A stretch of DNA of 29,922 nucleotides, taken from the NCBI GenBank assembly GCA_900550165.1, contig URQY01000018.1:1-29922 (forward strand). Reading direction: 5' to 3'. The notes below the pieces were generated by a model, which was given only the letters and a program-made list of their open reading frames with translations, did not search any database and was not told the origin of the DNA. The stretch comes from an uncultured Eubacteriales bacterium (GTDB taxonomy: Bacteria > Bacillota > Clostridia > Oscillospirales > Oscillospiraceae). Made by a program: the position numbers and the translations under genes. Positions 22,330-28,508 of the stretch are shown here, piece by piece (the stretch's first letter is position 1; each line of letters starts with the position of its first letter).

Positions 22330-23349
22330 ATGAAATTCTTTCAAAAACGCGGCGTCGCCATCGCGGTGCTGATTTTGGCGATCCTCGCCTCCGGTGCGTG
22401 GGGCCTGCACAAAGCACCCGTTGTCTCTACGCCGGAGGGCGGAGAAAAGCTCGATCCCTCGCTTTCGACAGCGGCCTTCACGCAGTATGTGCGCGATGAG
22501 GCAGATATCCTTTCCGACAAGACCGAGGAGGCCATTGGTCTCTATAACGCCAACTGGGACCAGATGTTCGGCAGTATCATGGCCGTTGTGACGGTACAGT
22601 CGTCGGATGATCTGGAAAATACGGCGTATGACTACGCAGACACCATGCAGTTAGGCACGAACGACGCGATCCTGGTCATCGCAGAGCAGCAGCAGAATTA
22701 CTACGTGGTCGCCAGCGGCAATTTTTACGATCTGCTGAACGGACTTTCCTACAGCTTTGTCGATTCCTGCATGGCGGGCGACGTGCAGAAGGGCGATTAT
22801 AATGCCGCGGTGCAGGAGCTTTGTTCCCAACTCCATGTGGAGCTGAGCCGGCAGTACCGGCAGGATCAGACGGCGCAGAATGACGCGGGCACGGCGGTGC
22901 TGTTTATCCTGCTGCTCATCGTGATTTTCGTCATCTGGATCATGCTCGACCGGATGCGCTACAACCGCTATCGCCGCCGCTACATGATGCCCGGCATGGG
23001 CATCCCCACGGTGGTCTACCGTCCCATCTTCTGGGGACGCCGTCCCCCGCGCGGCCCGCGTCCGCCCCGTCCGCCCCGCTCGGGCGGCCCCCGTCCTCCG
23101 CAGGGCGGGCCGAGACCGCCGTACAGCGGCGGACCCTCCGGCGGCAATCGCCGTCCGCCCCAGCCACCGAGACGGCCGTCCGGCTCGGGCAATAGCTTTG
23201 GAGGCTTTGGCGGCGGCCGTGGGGGTGGCTTCAGCGGCGGCAGCTTCGGCGGTTTTGGCGGCGGCAGCCGCGGCGGTGGCTTCGGTGGAGGTCACAGCGG
23301 CGGTTTCGGCGGCGGAGGACGAGGCGGCGGCTTCGGCGGCCGTCACTGA
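22330..23349 (+). CDS. TPM-domain membrane protein with Pro/Arg- and Gly/Phe-rich tail
   Basis: A 339-residue protein. Seen: an N-terminal signal sequence or anchor (about 8-25), an extracellular TPM domain (about 45-165) with YVRDEADILSDKTEEAIG and the GTNDAILVIAEQQQNYYVV core, TM2 (about 187-206), then a cytosolic tail. The tail is basic (RMRYNRYRRRYM), then Pro/Arg-rich (225-275), then a run of Gly-Gly-Phe and Arg-Gly-Gly units to the end. Known: the TPM fold occurs in photosystem II repair and in YgcG-type surface proteins; a phosphatase-like activity is reported for the plant protein. The low-complexity tail is like those of YgcG/TPM proteins but unusually Arg-rich. AGGAG precedes the ATG. 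Confidence 0.87.
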   Translation: MKFFQKRGVAIAVLILAILASGAWGLHKAPVVSTPEGGEKLDPSLSTAAFTQYVRDEADILSDKTEEAIGLYNANWDQMFGSIMAVVTVQSSDDLENTAYDYADTMQLGTNDAILVIAEQQQNYYVVASGNFYDLLNGLSYSFVDSCMAGDVQKGDYNAAVQELCSQLHVELSRQYRQDQTAQNDAGTAVLFILLLIVIFVIWIMLDRMRYNRYRRRYMMPGMGIPTVVYRPIFWGRRPPRGPRPPRPPRSGGPRPPQGGPRPPYSGGPSGGNRRPPQPPRRPSGSGNSFGGFGGGRGGGFSGGSFGGFGGGSRGGGFGGGHSGGFGGGGRGGGFGGRH

Positions 23350-23376
23350 GCCCGCACCTGAGAAAAACGAAAAAGA

Positions 23377-23408
23377 GGGTCATCTGCTTGCAGATGGCCC
23401 CTTTTTTT
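23377..23408 (+). terminator. Rho-independent terminator after the TPM gene
   Basis: An 11-bp stem with one T-G pair (23377-23387 with 23390-23400) is followed by seven T. Confidence 0.92.
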
Positions 23409-23457
23409 GAAACGGGCGGCAAAGCTGCCGCTGGTTTGATGCAAAACTGAATTTTTG

Positions 23458-23491
23458 GCAGAATAACTAAAAAACTTTTAGCTTTTTCTGC
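23458..23491. promoter_or_regulatory. imperfect 34-bp palindrome upstream of the adenine deaminase promoter
   Basis: Outer arms GCAGAA/TTCTGC (23458-23463, 23486-23491) enclose inner arms CTAAAA/TTTTAG (23467-23472, 23476-23481). It abuts the -35 box at 23492, where a repressor or activator would act. It is not a purine riboswitch and lies upstream of the predicted transcript. Confidence 0.45.
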
Positions 23492-23520
23492 TGGACAAGT
23501 GCGGGGGAACGTAGTATCCT
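23492..23520 (+). promoter_or_regulatory. candidate promoter of adenine deaminase
   Basis: TGGACA (23492-23497) and TATCCT (23515-23520) are 17 bp apart; the -10 is a moderate match. It leaves a leader of about 70 nt. Confidence 0.5.
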
Positions 23521-23595
23521 ATAAAAAATAACCGAGGAAGACGGACGGAACGTCATATAAACTGGTCAAACACAACAAAATAAGGAGGAACACGC

Positions 23596-25329
23596 ATGGC
23601 ATACCGGGAAAGCTACGCAGGCAAGATCAACCGCAAGCTGAACAAGAAGCTCCACGTCGTCGAGGTGGCCTCGGGACGGCAGAAGGCTGACCTCGTGCTC
23701 AAGAACGCGACGTATGTGAACGTCTTCTGCAATGAGCTGAGCCATGGCGATATCGCCGTGGCCGAGGGCCTCATCGCGGGCATGGGCGAGCACTACGAGG
23801 GCGAAGTGGAGATCGATATGGGCGGCAAGCTCGTGCTGCCCGGCTTTGTCGACGCGCACATCCACTTAGAGAGCGCGCTCGTTTCCCCCAAGGAATTTGC
23901 CAACGCCGTCATTCCGCACGGCACCACGACCGTCATCACCGACCCGCACGAGATCGCCAATGTCATGGGCACCGACGGCATCGAGTATATGCTGCAGGCG
24001 ACGGAAGATCTGCCCGTTGACGTGCGCTTCATGCTCCCCTCCTGCGTGCCCGCAACGCCGCTCGACGAATCCGGTGCGGTGCTCGATTACCGCGCGATCG
24101 ACTCCTTCTACGAGCACAACCGCGTGGAGGGTCTTGCTGAGATGATGAACTACGTCGGCGTTGCGAACGCCGATGAGCAGGTGCTCGAAAAGATCGTCGC
24201 CGCGCAGGCGCACCACAAAAAAATCGACGGCCACGCCCCCGGCCTTTCGGGCAACGACCTGAACGCCTACATCGCCGCCGGCGTCTATTCCGACCACGAG
24301 TGCAGCACCGTCGAAGACGCGCTCGCCAAGCTCGAGCGCGGACAGTACATCATGATCCGCGAGGGCACGGCGGCGCGCAACCTCGACGCGCTCCTCCCGC
24401 TGCTCACGCCGCAGTATTACACCTACTGTATGTTCTGCACCGACGACAAGCACCCGAACGATCTGCTCGAAAAGGGGCATATCGACTACATTGTGCGCCG
24501 CGCTATCAAAGCGGGCGTCGACCCGATCATCGCTGTCAAATGCGCGAGTCATCACGCCGCGCGCTACTTCCTGCTCAACAACCGCGGCGCGATCGCGCCG
24601 GGCTTCCTCGCGGACTTTGTCGTGATCGACAACTTCGACGATTTCAACATCCTTGAGGTCTACAAAAAAGGCAGGCTGATGTTCGACGGCAAGACCGTCA
24701 CGCCGTTTGAAGCGCCCGAGATCGATCCGCACCTCGTCAAGCGCTCGCACGAGACATTCCACGTTGCGCACCTTGAGGCCACGGACTTTATCGAGTCCCG
24801 CCCGCGCGCGGTGCTCGGCATGGTGCCCGGCGAGATCGTCACGACCGATGCGGGCTACGCCGAAAAGATCAGCGTTGAGGACGACATCTTGAAAATTGCC
24901 GTCATCGAGCGCCACAAGAACACGCACCACATTGGCATCGGCTATATCAAGGGCTACGGCCTCAAGTCCGGCGCGGTGGCAACGTCCATCTCGCACGACA
25001 GCCACAATATCATCGTCGTCGGTGCGAACGAAGAGGACATGGCGGCGGCAGTCAACCGCGTCGTCGCGCTTGGCGGCGGCATCGTCGTGATGGAGGACGG
25101 CAAGGTGCTCGGCGAGGTCCAGCTCCAGATCGCGGGCATCATGAGCGAAGCGCCGCTCATCGAGGTCAACGAAGCGCTCGAAAATGCCAAGGAGCAGGCC
25201 TTCAAGCTCGGCGTCTCGCGCGGGGTCGACCCGTTTATGACGCTCTCGTTCATGGCGCTGACCGTTATCCCGACGCTGCGCCTCACGACGCGCGGCGTGT
25301 TCGACGTCATCCACCAGCGCTACGTGTGA
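23596..25329 (+). CDS. ade: adenine deaminase
   Basis: This 577-residue cytosolic amidohydrolase converts adenine to hypoxanthine and ammonia, feeding purine salvage. Seen: the metal-binding VDAHIHLES motif (H88, H90), TDPHEIANVMG from 115, DGHAPGLSG, the DHECSTVEDA stretch, DDKHPNDLL, and in the C-terminal domain GLKSGAVATSISHDSHNIIV, which is diagnostic of Ade rather than of other amidohydrolases. The length is right for the family, and no key residue is missing. TAAGGAGG precedes the ATG. It stands alone between its promoter and a strong terminator. It is the last clearly chromosomal protein gene before the element. Confidence 0.96.
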   Translation: MAYRESYAGKINRKLNKKLHVVEVASGRQKADLVLKNATYVNVFCNELSHGDIAVAEGLIAGMGEHYEGEVEIDMGGKLVLPGFVDAHIHLESALVSPKEFANAVIPHGTTTVITDPHEIANVMGTDGIEYMLQATEDLPVDVRFMLPSCVPATPLDESGAVLDYRAIDSFYEHNRVEGLAEMMNYVGVANADEQVLEKIVAAQAHHKKIDGHAPGLSGNDLNAYIAAGVYSDHECSTVEDALAKLERGQYIMIREGTAARNLDALLPLLTPQYYTYCMFCTDDKHPNDLLEKGHIDYIVRRAIKAGVDPIIAVKCASHHAARYFLLNNRGAIAPGFLADFVVIDNFDDFNILEVYKKGRLMFDGKTVTPFEAPEIDPHLVKRSHETFHVAHLEATDFIESRPRAVLGMVPGEIVTTDAGYAEKISVEDDILKIAVIERHKNTHHIGIGYIKGYGLKSGAVATSISHDSHNIIVVGANEEDMAAAVNRVVALGGGIVVMEDGKVLGEVQLQIAGIMSEAPLIEVNEALENAKEQAFKLGVSRGVDPFMTLSFMALTVIPTLRLTTRGVFDVIHQRYV

Positions 25330-25341
25330 TATCTGCATATC

Positions 25342-25373
25342 AAAAGCTCCGGCGCGCAAGCGCCGGAGCTTTT
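25342..25373 (+). terminator. Rho-independent terminator after adenine deaminase
   Basis: A 14-bp perfect stem (25342-25355 with 25360-25373) closes a GCAA tetraloop. The A-rich left arm and T-rich right arm make it usable on both strands. Confidence 0.9.
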
Positions 25374-25386
25374 GTGAAAATTATGC

Positions 25387-25415
25387 TTGCAAATAAGCCT
25401 TGCATCGCATATAAT
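25387..25415 (+). promoter_or_regulatory. strong sigma-A promoter of the interrupted tRNA-Leu
   Basis: TTGCAA (25387-25392) and a perfect TATAAT (25410-25415) are 17 bp apart. Transcription would start about 15 bp before the tRNA-Leu 5' fragment, the usual geometry for a tRNA gene. Confidence 0.8.
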
Positions 25416-25436
25416 ATCTCTTGTTCTATTCCCCTC

Positions 25437-25475
25437 GCCGGTGTGATGGAATTGGTAGACGTAGCGGACTCAAAA
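25437..25475 (+). pseudogene. 5' half of a tRNA-Leu(CAA), broken after the anticodon loop
   Basis: These 39 nt match the complete tRNA-Leu at 25617 except for one extra T in the D-loop and C for T at the first base of the anticodon loop. They hold the 5' acceptor strand, the D-arm (AUG/CGU stem) and the 5' anticodon stem, ending exactly at loop CTCAAAA. The sequence that follows (GCCAG) cannot pair with GCGGA, and no variable arm, T-arm or CACCGGC follows. The strong promoter upstream suggests that this was the host tRNA gene, cut by recombination in the anticodon loop (inference). Confidence 0.8.
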
Positions 25476-25512
25476 GCCAGTAAGTCTGGCAGTATGAAAT
25501 CTGATAAAAACC

Positions 25513-25541
25513 TTGATTTTTCAAGGCTTCCCAGATACAAT
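25513..25541 (+). promoter_or_regulatory. candidate promoter of the complete tRNA-Leu
   Basis: TTGATT (25513-25518) and TACAAT (25536-25541) are 17 bp apart, between the tRNA fragment and the complete tRNA. The -35 overlaps a small hairpin (CCTTGA with TCAAGG). Confidence 0.45.
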
Positions 25542-25562
25542 AAAATATAGCTTTTATAGTGA

Positions 25563-25582
25563 GTTCTCTCCTTGTTCTCTCC
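25563..25582 (+). repeat. pair of GTTCTCTCC direct repeats (left of tRNA-Leu)
   Basis: Copies at 25563-25571 and 25574-25582, 11 bp apart. They belong to a set of five identical 9-mers around the integrase, possible arm-type binding sites. Confidence 0.6.
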
Positions 25583-25616
25583 TATGAGGATTTTAGGGAG
25601 CTTCTCGATAAAATGT

Positions 25617-25702
25617 GCCGGTGTGATGGAATGGTAGACGTAGCGGATTCAAAATCCGCCGATGGCGACATCGTGTGGGTTCGAGTCCCACCACCGGCAC
25701 CA
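25617..25702 (+). tRNA. tRNA-Leu (anticodon CAA)
   Basis: Complete class II tRNA of 86 nt with encoded CCA. Acceptor GCCGGTG pairs with CACCGGC; the D-stem is ATG/CGT; the anticodon arm is GCGGA-TTCAAAA-TCCGC with anticodon CAA; the long variable arm is CGATG-GCGA-CATCG; the T-arm is GTGGG-TTCGAGT-CCCAC. All stems are intact. It follows a broken copy of the same isoacceptor and has its own terminator. Whether it belongs to the chromosome or is cargo of the element is discussed in the findings. Confidence 0.97.
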
Positions 25703-25709
25703 TCCTCTG

Positions 25710-25750
25710 AAACGCTTGATACCTCAGCATTTGAGGCATCAAGCGTTTTT
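25710..25750 (+). terminator. Rho-independent terminator of tRNA-Leu
   Basis: A long hairpin (25710-25720 with 25738-25748, one mismatch, then 25722-25726 with 25732-25736) runs into TTTTT, starting 8 bp after the tRNA. Confidence 0.85.
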
Positions 25751-25795
25751 CCTTTTCTCCAACAAGAAGCATCCATTTCGCTCTGTTTTTTCACA

Positions 25796-25816
25796 GTTCT
25801 CTCCGCAGTTCTCTCC
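25796..25816 (+). repeat. pair of GTTCTCTCC direct repeats (between tRNA-Leu and integrase gene)
   Basis: Copies at 25796-25804 and 25808-25816, 12 bp apart, just past the 3' end of the integrase gene. Confidence 0.6.
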
Positions 25817-25827
25817 ACAATCCTCTT

Positions 25828-27027
25828 TCAAACGCTTGTGCTGATGCCTGGTTCAATGATAACAACATTGCTCATCTTCGATGCTGAAGTGTTTTTTGAC
25901 GATGTGTCCAGATGTGCGTAGATATTTGCGGTCGTGTTATAGCTACTGTGTCCAAGCCACTCCTGTATATCCTTCATTGGCACGCCATTTTTTAGCAGCA
26001 GCGAAGCGCAGGTATGTCTCAAGTCGTGAAAGCGAATATTGCGCAAGTGATTTTTCCTCAAGATGAGCTTGAAATGCTGTGTTACATAGTTCGGCTGATA
26101 GGGTGCTCCCATATCGTTTACAAAGATATACTCGCTTTCTGTATAACAATTTCCACACAGCTTCTGACAGTATTCCTGCCGTACTTTCATACGCAGCAAA
26201 AGGTCGCGGTATTGCGGAACCAACGGCATTGAGCGGCAGCTTGACTGATTTTTTGTACGATCCTTTTCGACCGTGATGGTCATCCCATCGCACATACACT
26301 GAACAACTGTATGGTCAATCGTAATTAGATTGCTCTCAAAGTCGATCGCCCTCCACCGGAGTCCCATGATCTCACTTCTTCGCAGGCCATAAAAGGCTGC
26401 CATTAGAACAGGGAACTCGCAAGGATCACCCTTCACCGCCTGAAAGAGCGTTTCTAGTTCCGACACAGAATAAAATGCTCCAACATACCTTTGGCTCTTT
26501 GGCCGCTCCACATTATCCATCGGATTCGAGGCAATTAAATCGTGTTTACGAGCATACTTCATTGCCTTATGGATATTCGCATGAAAACGCTGAACCGTGG
26601 TTCCTTTCAGGTGCAGTTCATTGAAGCAATAGCTGTAAAAATTCTCCACATCCAGCGCAGTCAGCTCTCTGAGCAGTATTCTTTGTCCACGAAAATATGG
26701 GACAATTCGCTTTTCAACATTGTTTACATATCCCGCATATGTATCTACCTCCACAGAGTTCTTGATGATACCCAACCACTTGATCATGTAGTCAGAAAAA
26801 GAAATATCTTCTCTGCTGATCACGGGAGATACTGCACAAGATGGTGCAGCATCTTTATAGGTGCATCTGGTTTCAGCTAACATTTCTTCCGCCAACTTTG
26901 CATTTTTCTTCCCGGTTGCCGGTATCCCTGTTGAAATCCATTTGGACTTGCGATTGCCATCTTCGGATTTCAAATTCAGCACCATGTAATAGTAACCTTT
27001 TTTTGTTTGCAGATGACCCGCTACCAT
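25828..27027 (-). CDS. int: tyrosine-type site-specific integrase
   Basis: The 399-residue protein carries the complete tyrosine recombinase set. Seen: an N-terminal arm-binding-type domain (about 1-60; GYYYMVLNLKSEDGNRKSKW), a SAM-like core-binding domain (about 76-170), and a catalytic domain with R216 (GLRRSEIMGLRW), a candidate Lys at K259, H334-x-x-R337 (HDLRH), H360 (GHSS) and nucleophile Y370 (ANIYAHL). It resembles Tn916/ICE-type integrases. It is transcribed toward the tRNA locus, which it probably recognises. AAGGA lies 6 nt before the ATG. Codon use is AT-richer than in the chromosomal genes. The excisionase-like gene upstream is in the same orientation. Confidence 0.96.
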   Translation of the reverse strand: MVAGHLQTKKGYYYMVLNLKSEDGNRKSKWISTGIPATGKKNAKLAEEMLAETRCTYKDAAPSCAVSPVISREDISFSDYMIKWLGIIKNSVEVDTYAGYVNNVEKRIVPYFRGQRILLRELTALDVENFYSYCFNELHLKGTTVQRFHANIHKAMKYARKHDLIASNPMDNVERPKSQRYVGAFYSVSELETLFQAVKGDPCEFPVLMAAFYGLRRSEIMGLRWRAIDFESNLITIDHTVVQCMCDGMTITVEKDRTKNQSSCRSMPLVPQYRDLLLRMKVRQEYCQKLCGNCYTESEYIFVNDMGAPYQPNYVTQHFKLILRKNHLRNIRFHDLRHTCASLLLKNGVPMKDIQEWLGHSSYNTTANIYAHLDTSSKNTSASKMSNVVIIEPGISTSV

Positions 27028-27095
27028 GTTGTTCCTTCTTTTTGTAGCGGTACAACCTATCTGTCAATGGCAGATCAATTATACCATAAGCTGCC

Positions 27096-27104
27096 GTTCT
27101 CTCC
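27096..27104 (+). repeat. fifth GTTCTCTCC copy, upstream of the integrase gene
   Basis: A single copy in the int-xis intergenic region, same orientation as the two pairs near the tRNA. Confidence 0.5.
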
Positions 27105-27153
27105 AATGCACCTAAAAACTTTATTTTGAAATCCTTGCGCCAAAATTTTACCG

Positions 27154-27351
27154 TCAGCCAAGCAGATACTCGATCACGCAAATCTTCGGAATCTTAAATG
27201 ACTTACCAATTTTCAGATGGTGAATTTCACCGTTCCCCAACAATTTGTAAGCTGTTTTCATGCTGATTCCGCCCAACATGATACACATCTGCTTAACGGA
27301 TACCACATCAGGATATTCTGCAAATAGCTTTCCTTGATACATAAGAGCCAT
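27154..27351 (-). CDS. excisionase-like helix-turn-helix protein
   Basis: A 65-residue protein with a MerR/excisionase-type winged HTH over nearly its whole length: VVSVKQMCIMLGGISMKTAYKLL forms the helix-turn-helix, and GEIHHLKIGKSFKIPKICVIEYL the wing and last helix. Known: such proteins bend DNA at attachment sites and steer the integrase toward excision, or act as small regulators. It lies 126 bp upstream of int on the same strand. AAGGAG precedes the ATG with 7-nt spacing. Confidence 0.85.
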   Translation of the reverse strand: MALMYQGKLFAEYPDVVSVKQMCIMLGGISMKTAYKLLGNGEIHHLKIGKSFKIPKICVIEYLLG

Positions 27352-27370
27352 GACACAACTCCTTTTTCAA

Positions 27371-27398
27371 ATAATATTGATTGACAGCCAAACGGCAA
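27371..27398 (-). promoter_or_regulatory. candidate promoter of xis-int
   Basis: On the minus strand TTGCCG (27393-27398) and TATTAT (27371-27376) are 16 bp apart, shortly before the excisionase-like gene. The match is moderate. Confidence 0.4.
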
Positions 27399-27435
27399 AG
27401 GAGATGCCCCCGTTCATCGGTGGCATCTCCTTTTT
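27397..27435. terminator. Rho-independent terminator between the sigma-like gene and xis
   Basis: A 12-bp perfect stem (27397-27408 with 27422-27433) has TTTTT on the plus side and a short T-run on the minus side. It probably ends the sigma-like transcript on the minus strand and insulates xis-int. Confidence 0.75.
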
Positions 27436-27512
27436 ACCAGCCTAATCATACCATAGCGTCATATGACATCTCAAGTACATCGGCTCGGACATTTCTAGGA
27501 CATTTTCAAAAA

Positions 27513-27989
27513 TCAGACTTGAAACCGATCGGAATAGGCATACATCTCCGTAAGGTTTTCAATGGCAGTACGCTTGATCCGGTCGATGGTGCGGTAGGTC
27601 AAGCCAAAGCTTGCAGCAACTTCCTTCGTGGGAGTGCCGTCCACAAACACCAGACGAATCACCTCAGCCTGCCGCTTATCCAATAGACCAATAAAGTATG
27701 TCAGGCGTCTCTGCTCACATTCCAAAGCAAACAGTTCCTTTGCAATTTCGTGTGCCGACTCTGCATTCATGCGTTCCGCCTGTTCTTCGTAATTGAGCGC
27801 AATGTAAAGGGTCTTATTGGAAATATGTCCCGCACTATGCCCAAGACTATCGTCATGTCTGAAATTCATGGCTTCAATCTGTTCTGCACGGCTGACTGTG
27901 GTCGGGTGCTCCAAATTATACCGAAGCACCGCAATCTTGCGTTCACGCTCGTTATAGCTCTCCAACAGTTTCAAAACGTACTTACTCAT
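27513..27989 (-). CDS. sigma-70 region-4-like regulatory protein of the element
   Basis: A 158-residue cytosolic protein. Seen: a helical N-terminal half (MSKYVLKLLESYNERERKIAVLR...) and a C-terminal sigma-region-4-type HTH (about 105-155): DKRQAEVIRLVFVDGTPTKEVAASFGLTYRTIDRIKRTAIENL. No region 2 is recognised, so it is unlikely to be a complete sigma factor. Similar small proteins regulate transfer genes in Tn916-like elements (Orf7-type) and phages. The ATG at 27989 has AAGGAAAG upstream; a longer frame extends to 28205 but lacks signals. It follows the structured ORF at 28006-28407 by 16 bp and may be co-transcribed with it. Confidence 0.8.
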   Translation of the reverse strand: MSKYVLKLLESYNERERKIAVLRYNLEHPTTVSRAEQIEAMNFRHDDSLGHSAGHISNKTLYIALNYEEQAERMNAESAHEIAKELFALECEQRRLTYFIGLLDKRQAEVIRLVFVDGTPTKEVAASFGLTYRTIDRIKRTAIENLTEMYAYSDRFQV

Positions 27990-28005
27990 AGCGCTTTCCT
28001 TTCTG

Positions 28006-28407
28006 TTATAGATTTTTGATTGCCATGAGCGCTGCAGGCGGAGAACGGCAGCGAATCTGTCGGTTGCCTGATATGGCAAAGCAAAAGGCACTTTCACGGA
28101 TATCATAACCCGCGAAAGTGCCTTGAGAAAATATGGAGTTATCCCAACTACGAAAGCGCAATGATCCATGGTTGAAATCAGAATCGTACAGAAGCCGACG
28201 CACACTCTCCCTGTGCGGCATCCCGTACTGAACGGCTGTCAAGAATATCTCTGCTGGCTTGTCCTCCGGAAAATATGCGTTTAATATCCTGCCAATATGC
28301 TGCAAAAACTCACATAGAAGTGCCGTAGCATACGTCTTGCAGTAGAACTTCATCCGCCATTTGTGGAGAAGGTACTGCAATCCGTATGCTACGAAGGTAT
28401 CATACAA
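28006..28407 (-). CDS. uncharacterised 133-residue ORF with strong RBS and large internal RNA fold
   Basis: I do not recognise this protein. In its favour: AAGGAG lies 7 nt before the ATG, the frame ends 16 bp before the sigma-like gene, and the first 80 residues look protein-like (ILNAYFPEDKPAEIFLTAVQ). Against it: two strong hairpins (28324-28393 and 28085-28124) are embedded in it, the second resembling a minus-strand terminator, and the C-terminal 50 residues are of low quality. It may instead be a structured RNA or a leader controlling the sigma-like gene. Confidence 0.45.
   Translation of the reverse strand: MYDTFVAYGLQYLLHKWRMKFYCKTYATALLCEFLQHIGRILNAYFPEDKPAEIFLTAVQYGMPHRESVRRLLYDSDFNHGSLRFRSWDNSIFSQGTFAGYDIRESAFCFAISGNRQIRCRSPPAALMAIKNL
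28085..28124 (-). terminator. terminator-like hairpin inside the uncharacterised ORF
   Basis: An 11-bp perfect stem (28085-28095 with 28114-28124) with an 18-nt loop is followed on the minus strand by a short T-rich stretch (TTTTGCTTTGCC counted from the stem end). It lies about 95 bp before the sigma-like start and could attenuate that gene. Confidence 0.5.
28324..28393 (-). ncRNA. 70-nt fold-back structure near the start of the uncharacterised ORF
   Basis: CGTAGCATACG (28324-28334) pairs with 28383-28393 (11 bp); a symmetric TC/TC internal loop follows; TTGCAGTA (28337-28344) pairs with 28373-28380 (8 bp); CTTC (28348-28351) pairs with 28368-28371; TCC (28353-28355) pairs with GGA (28365-28367); a 9-nt loop closes it. 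The Shine-Dalgarno just upstream can also pair with GAAGG at 28393-28397. Such order is not expected by chance in coding DNA, but its function is unknown. Confidence 0.5.
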
Positions 28408-28461
28408 AGTCTCCTTCCATTAGTGAAGTATAGAACATCTTTGTATGCTGAATTAACGCAT

Positions 28462-28477
28462 TCATACTTATCATACT
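28462..28477 (+). promoter_or_regulatory. TCATACT direct repeats in the divergent intergenic region
   Basis: Copies at 28462-28468 and 28471-28477, 9 bp apart, between the minus-strand ORF and the XRE gene. This is a likely operator position for the XRE protein (inference). Promoter hexamers are not clear here. Confidence 0.35.
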
Positions 28478-28508
28478 GCATTATAAGATTATGCCGAGGT
28501 GAGTTATA

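Noticed and set aside
23521..23595. Purine riboswitch in the adenine deaminase leader
   Set aside because: The predicted leader is only about 70 nt and lacks the conserved purine aptamer core and P1-P2-P3 pairing.
23866..25359. Open frame of 497 codons on the minus strand opposite adenine deaminase
   Set aside because: Antisense to a fully recognisable enzyme; composition typical of a shadow frame, and it starts inside the terminator region.
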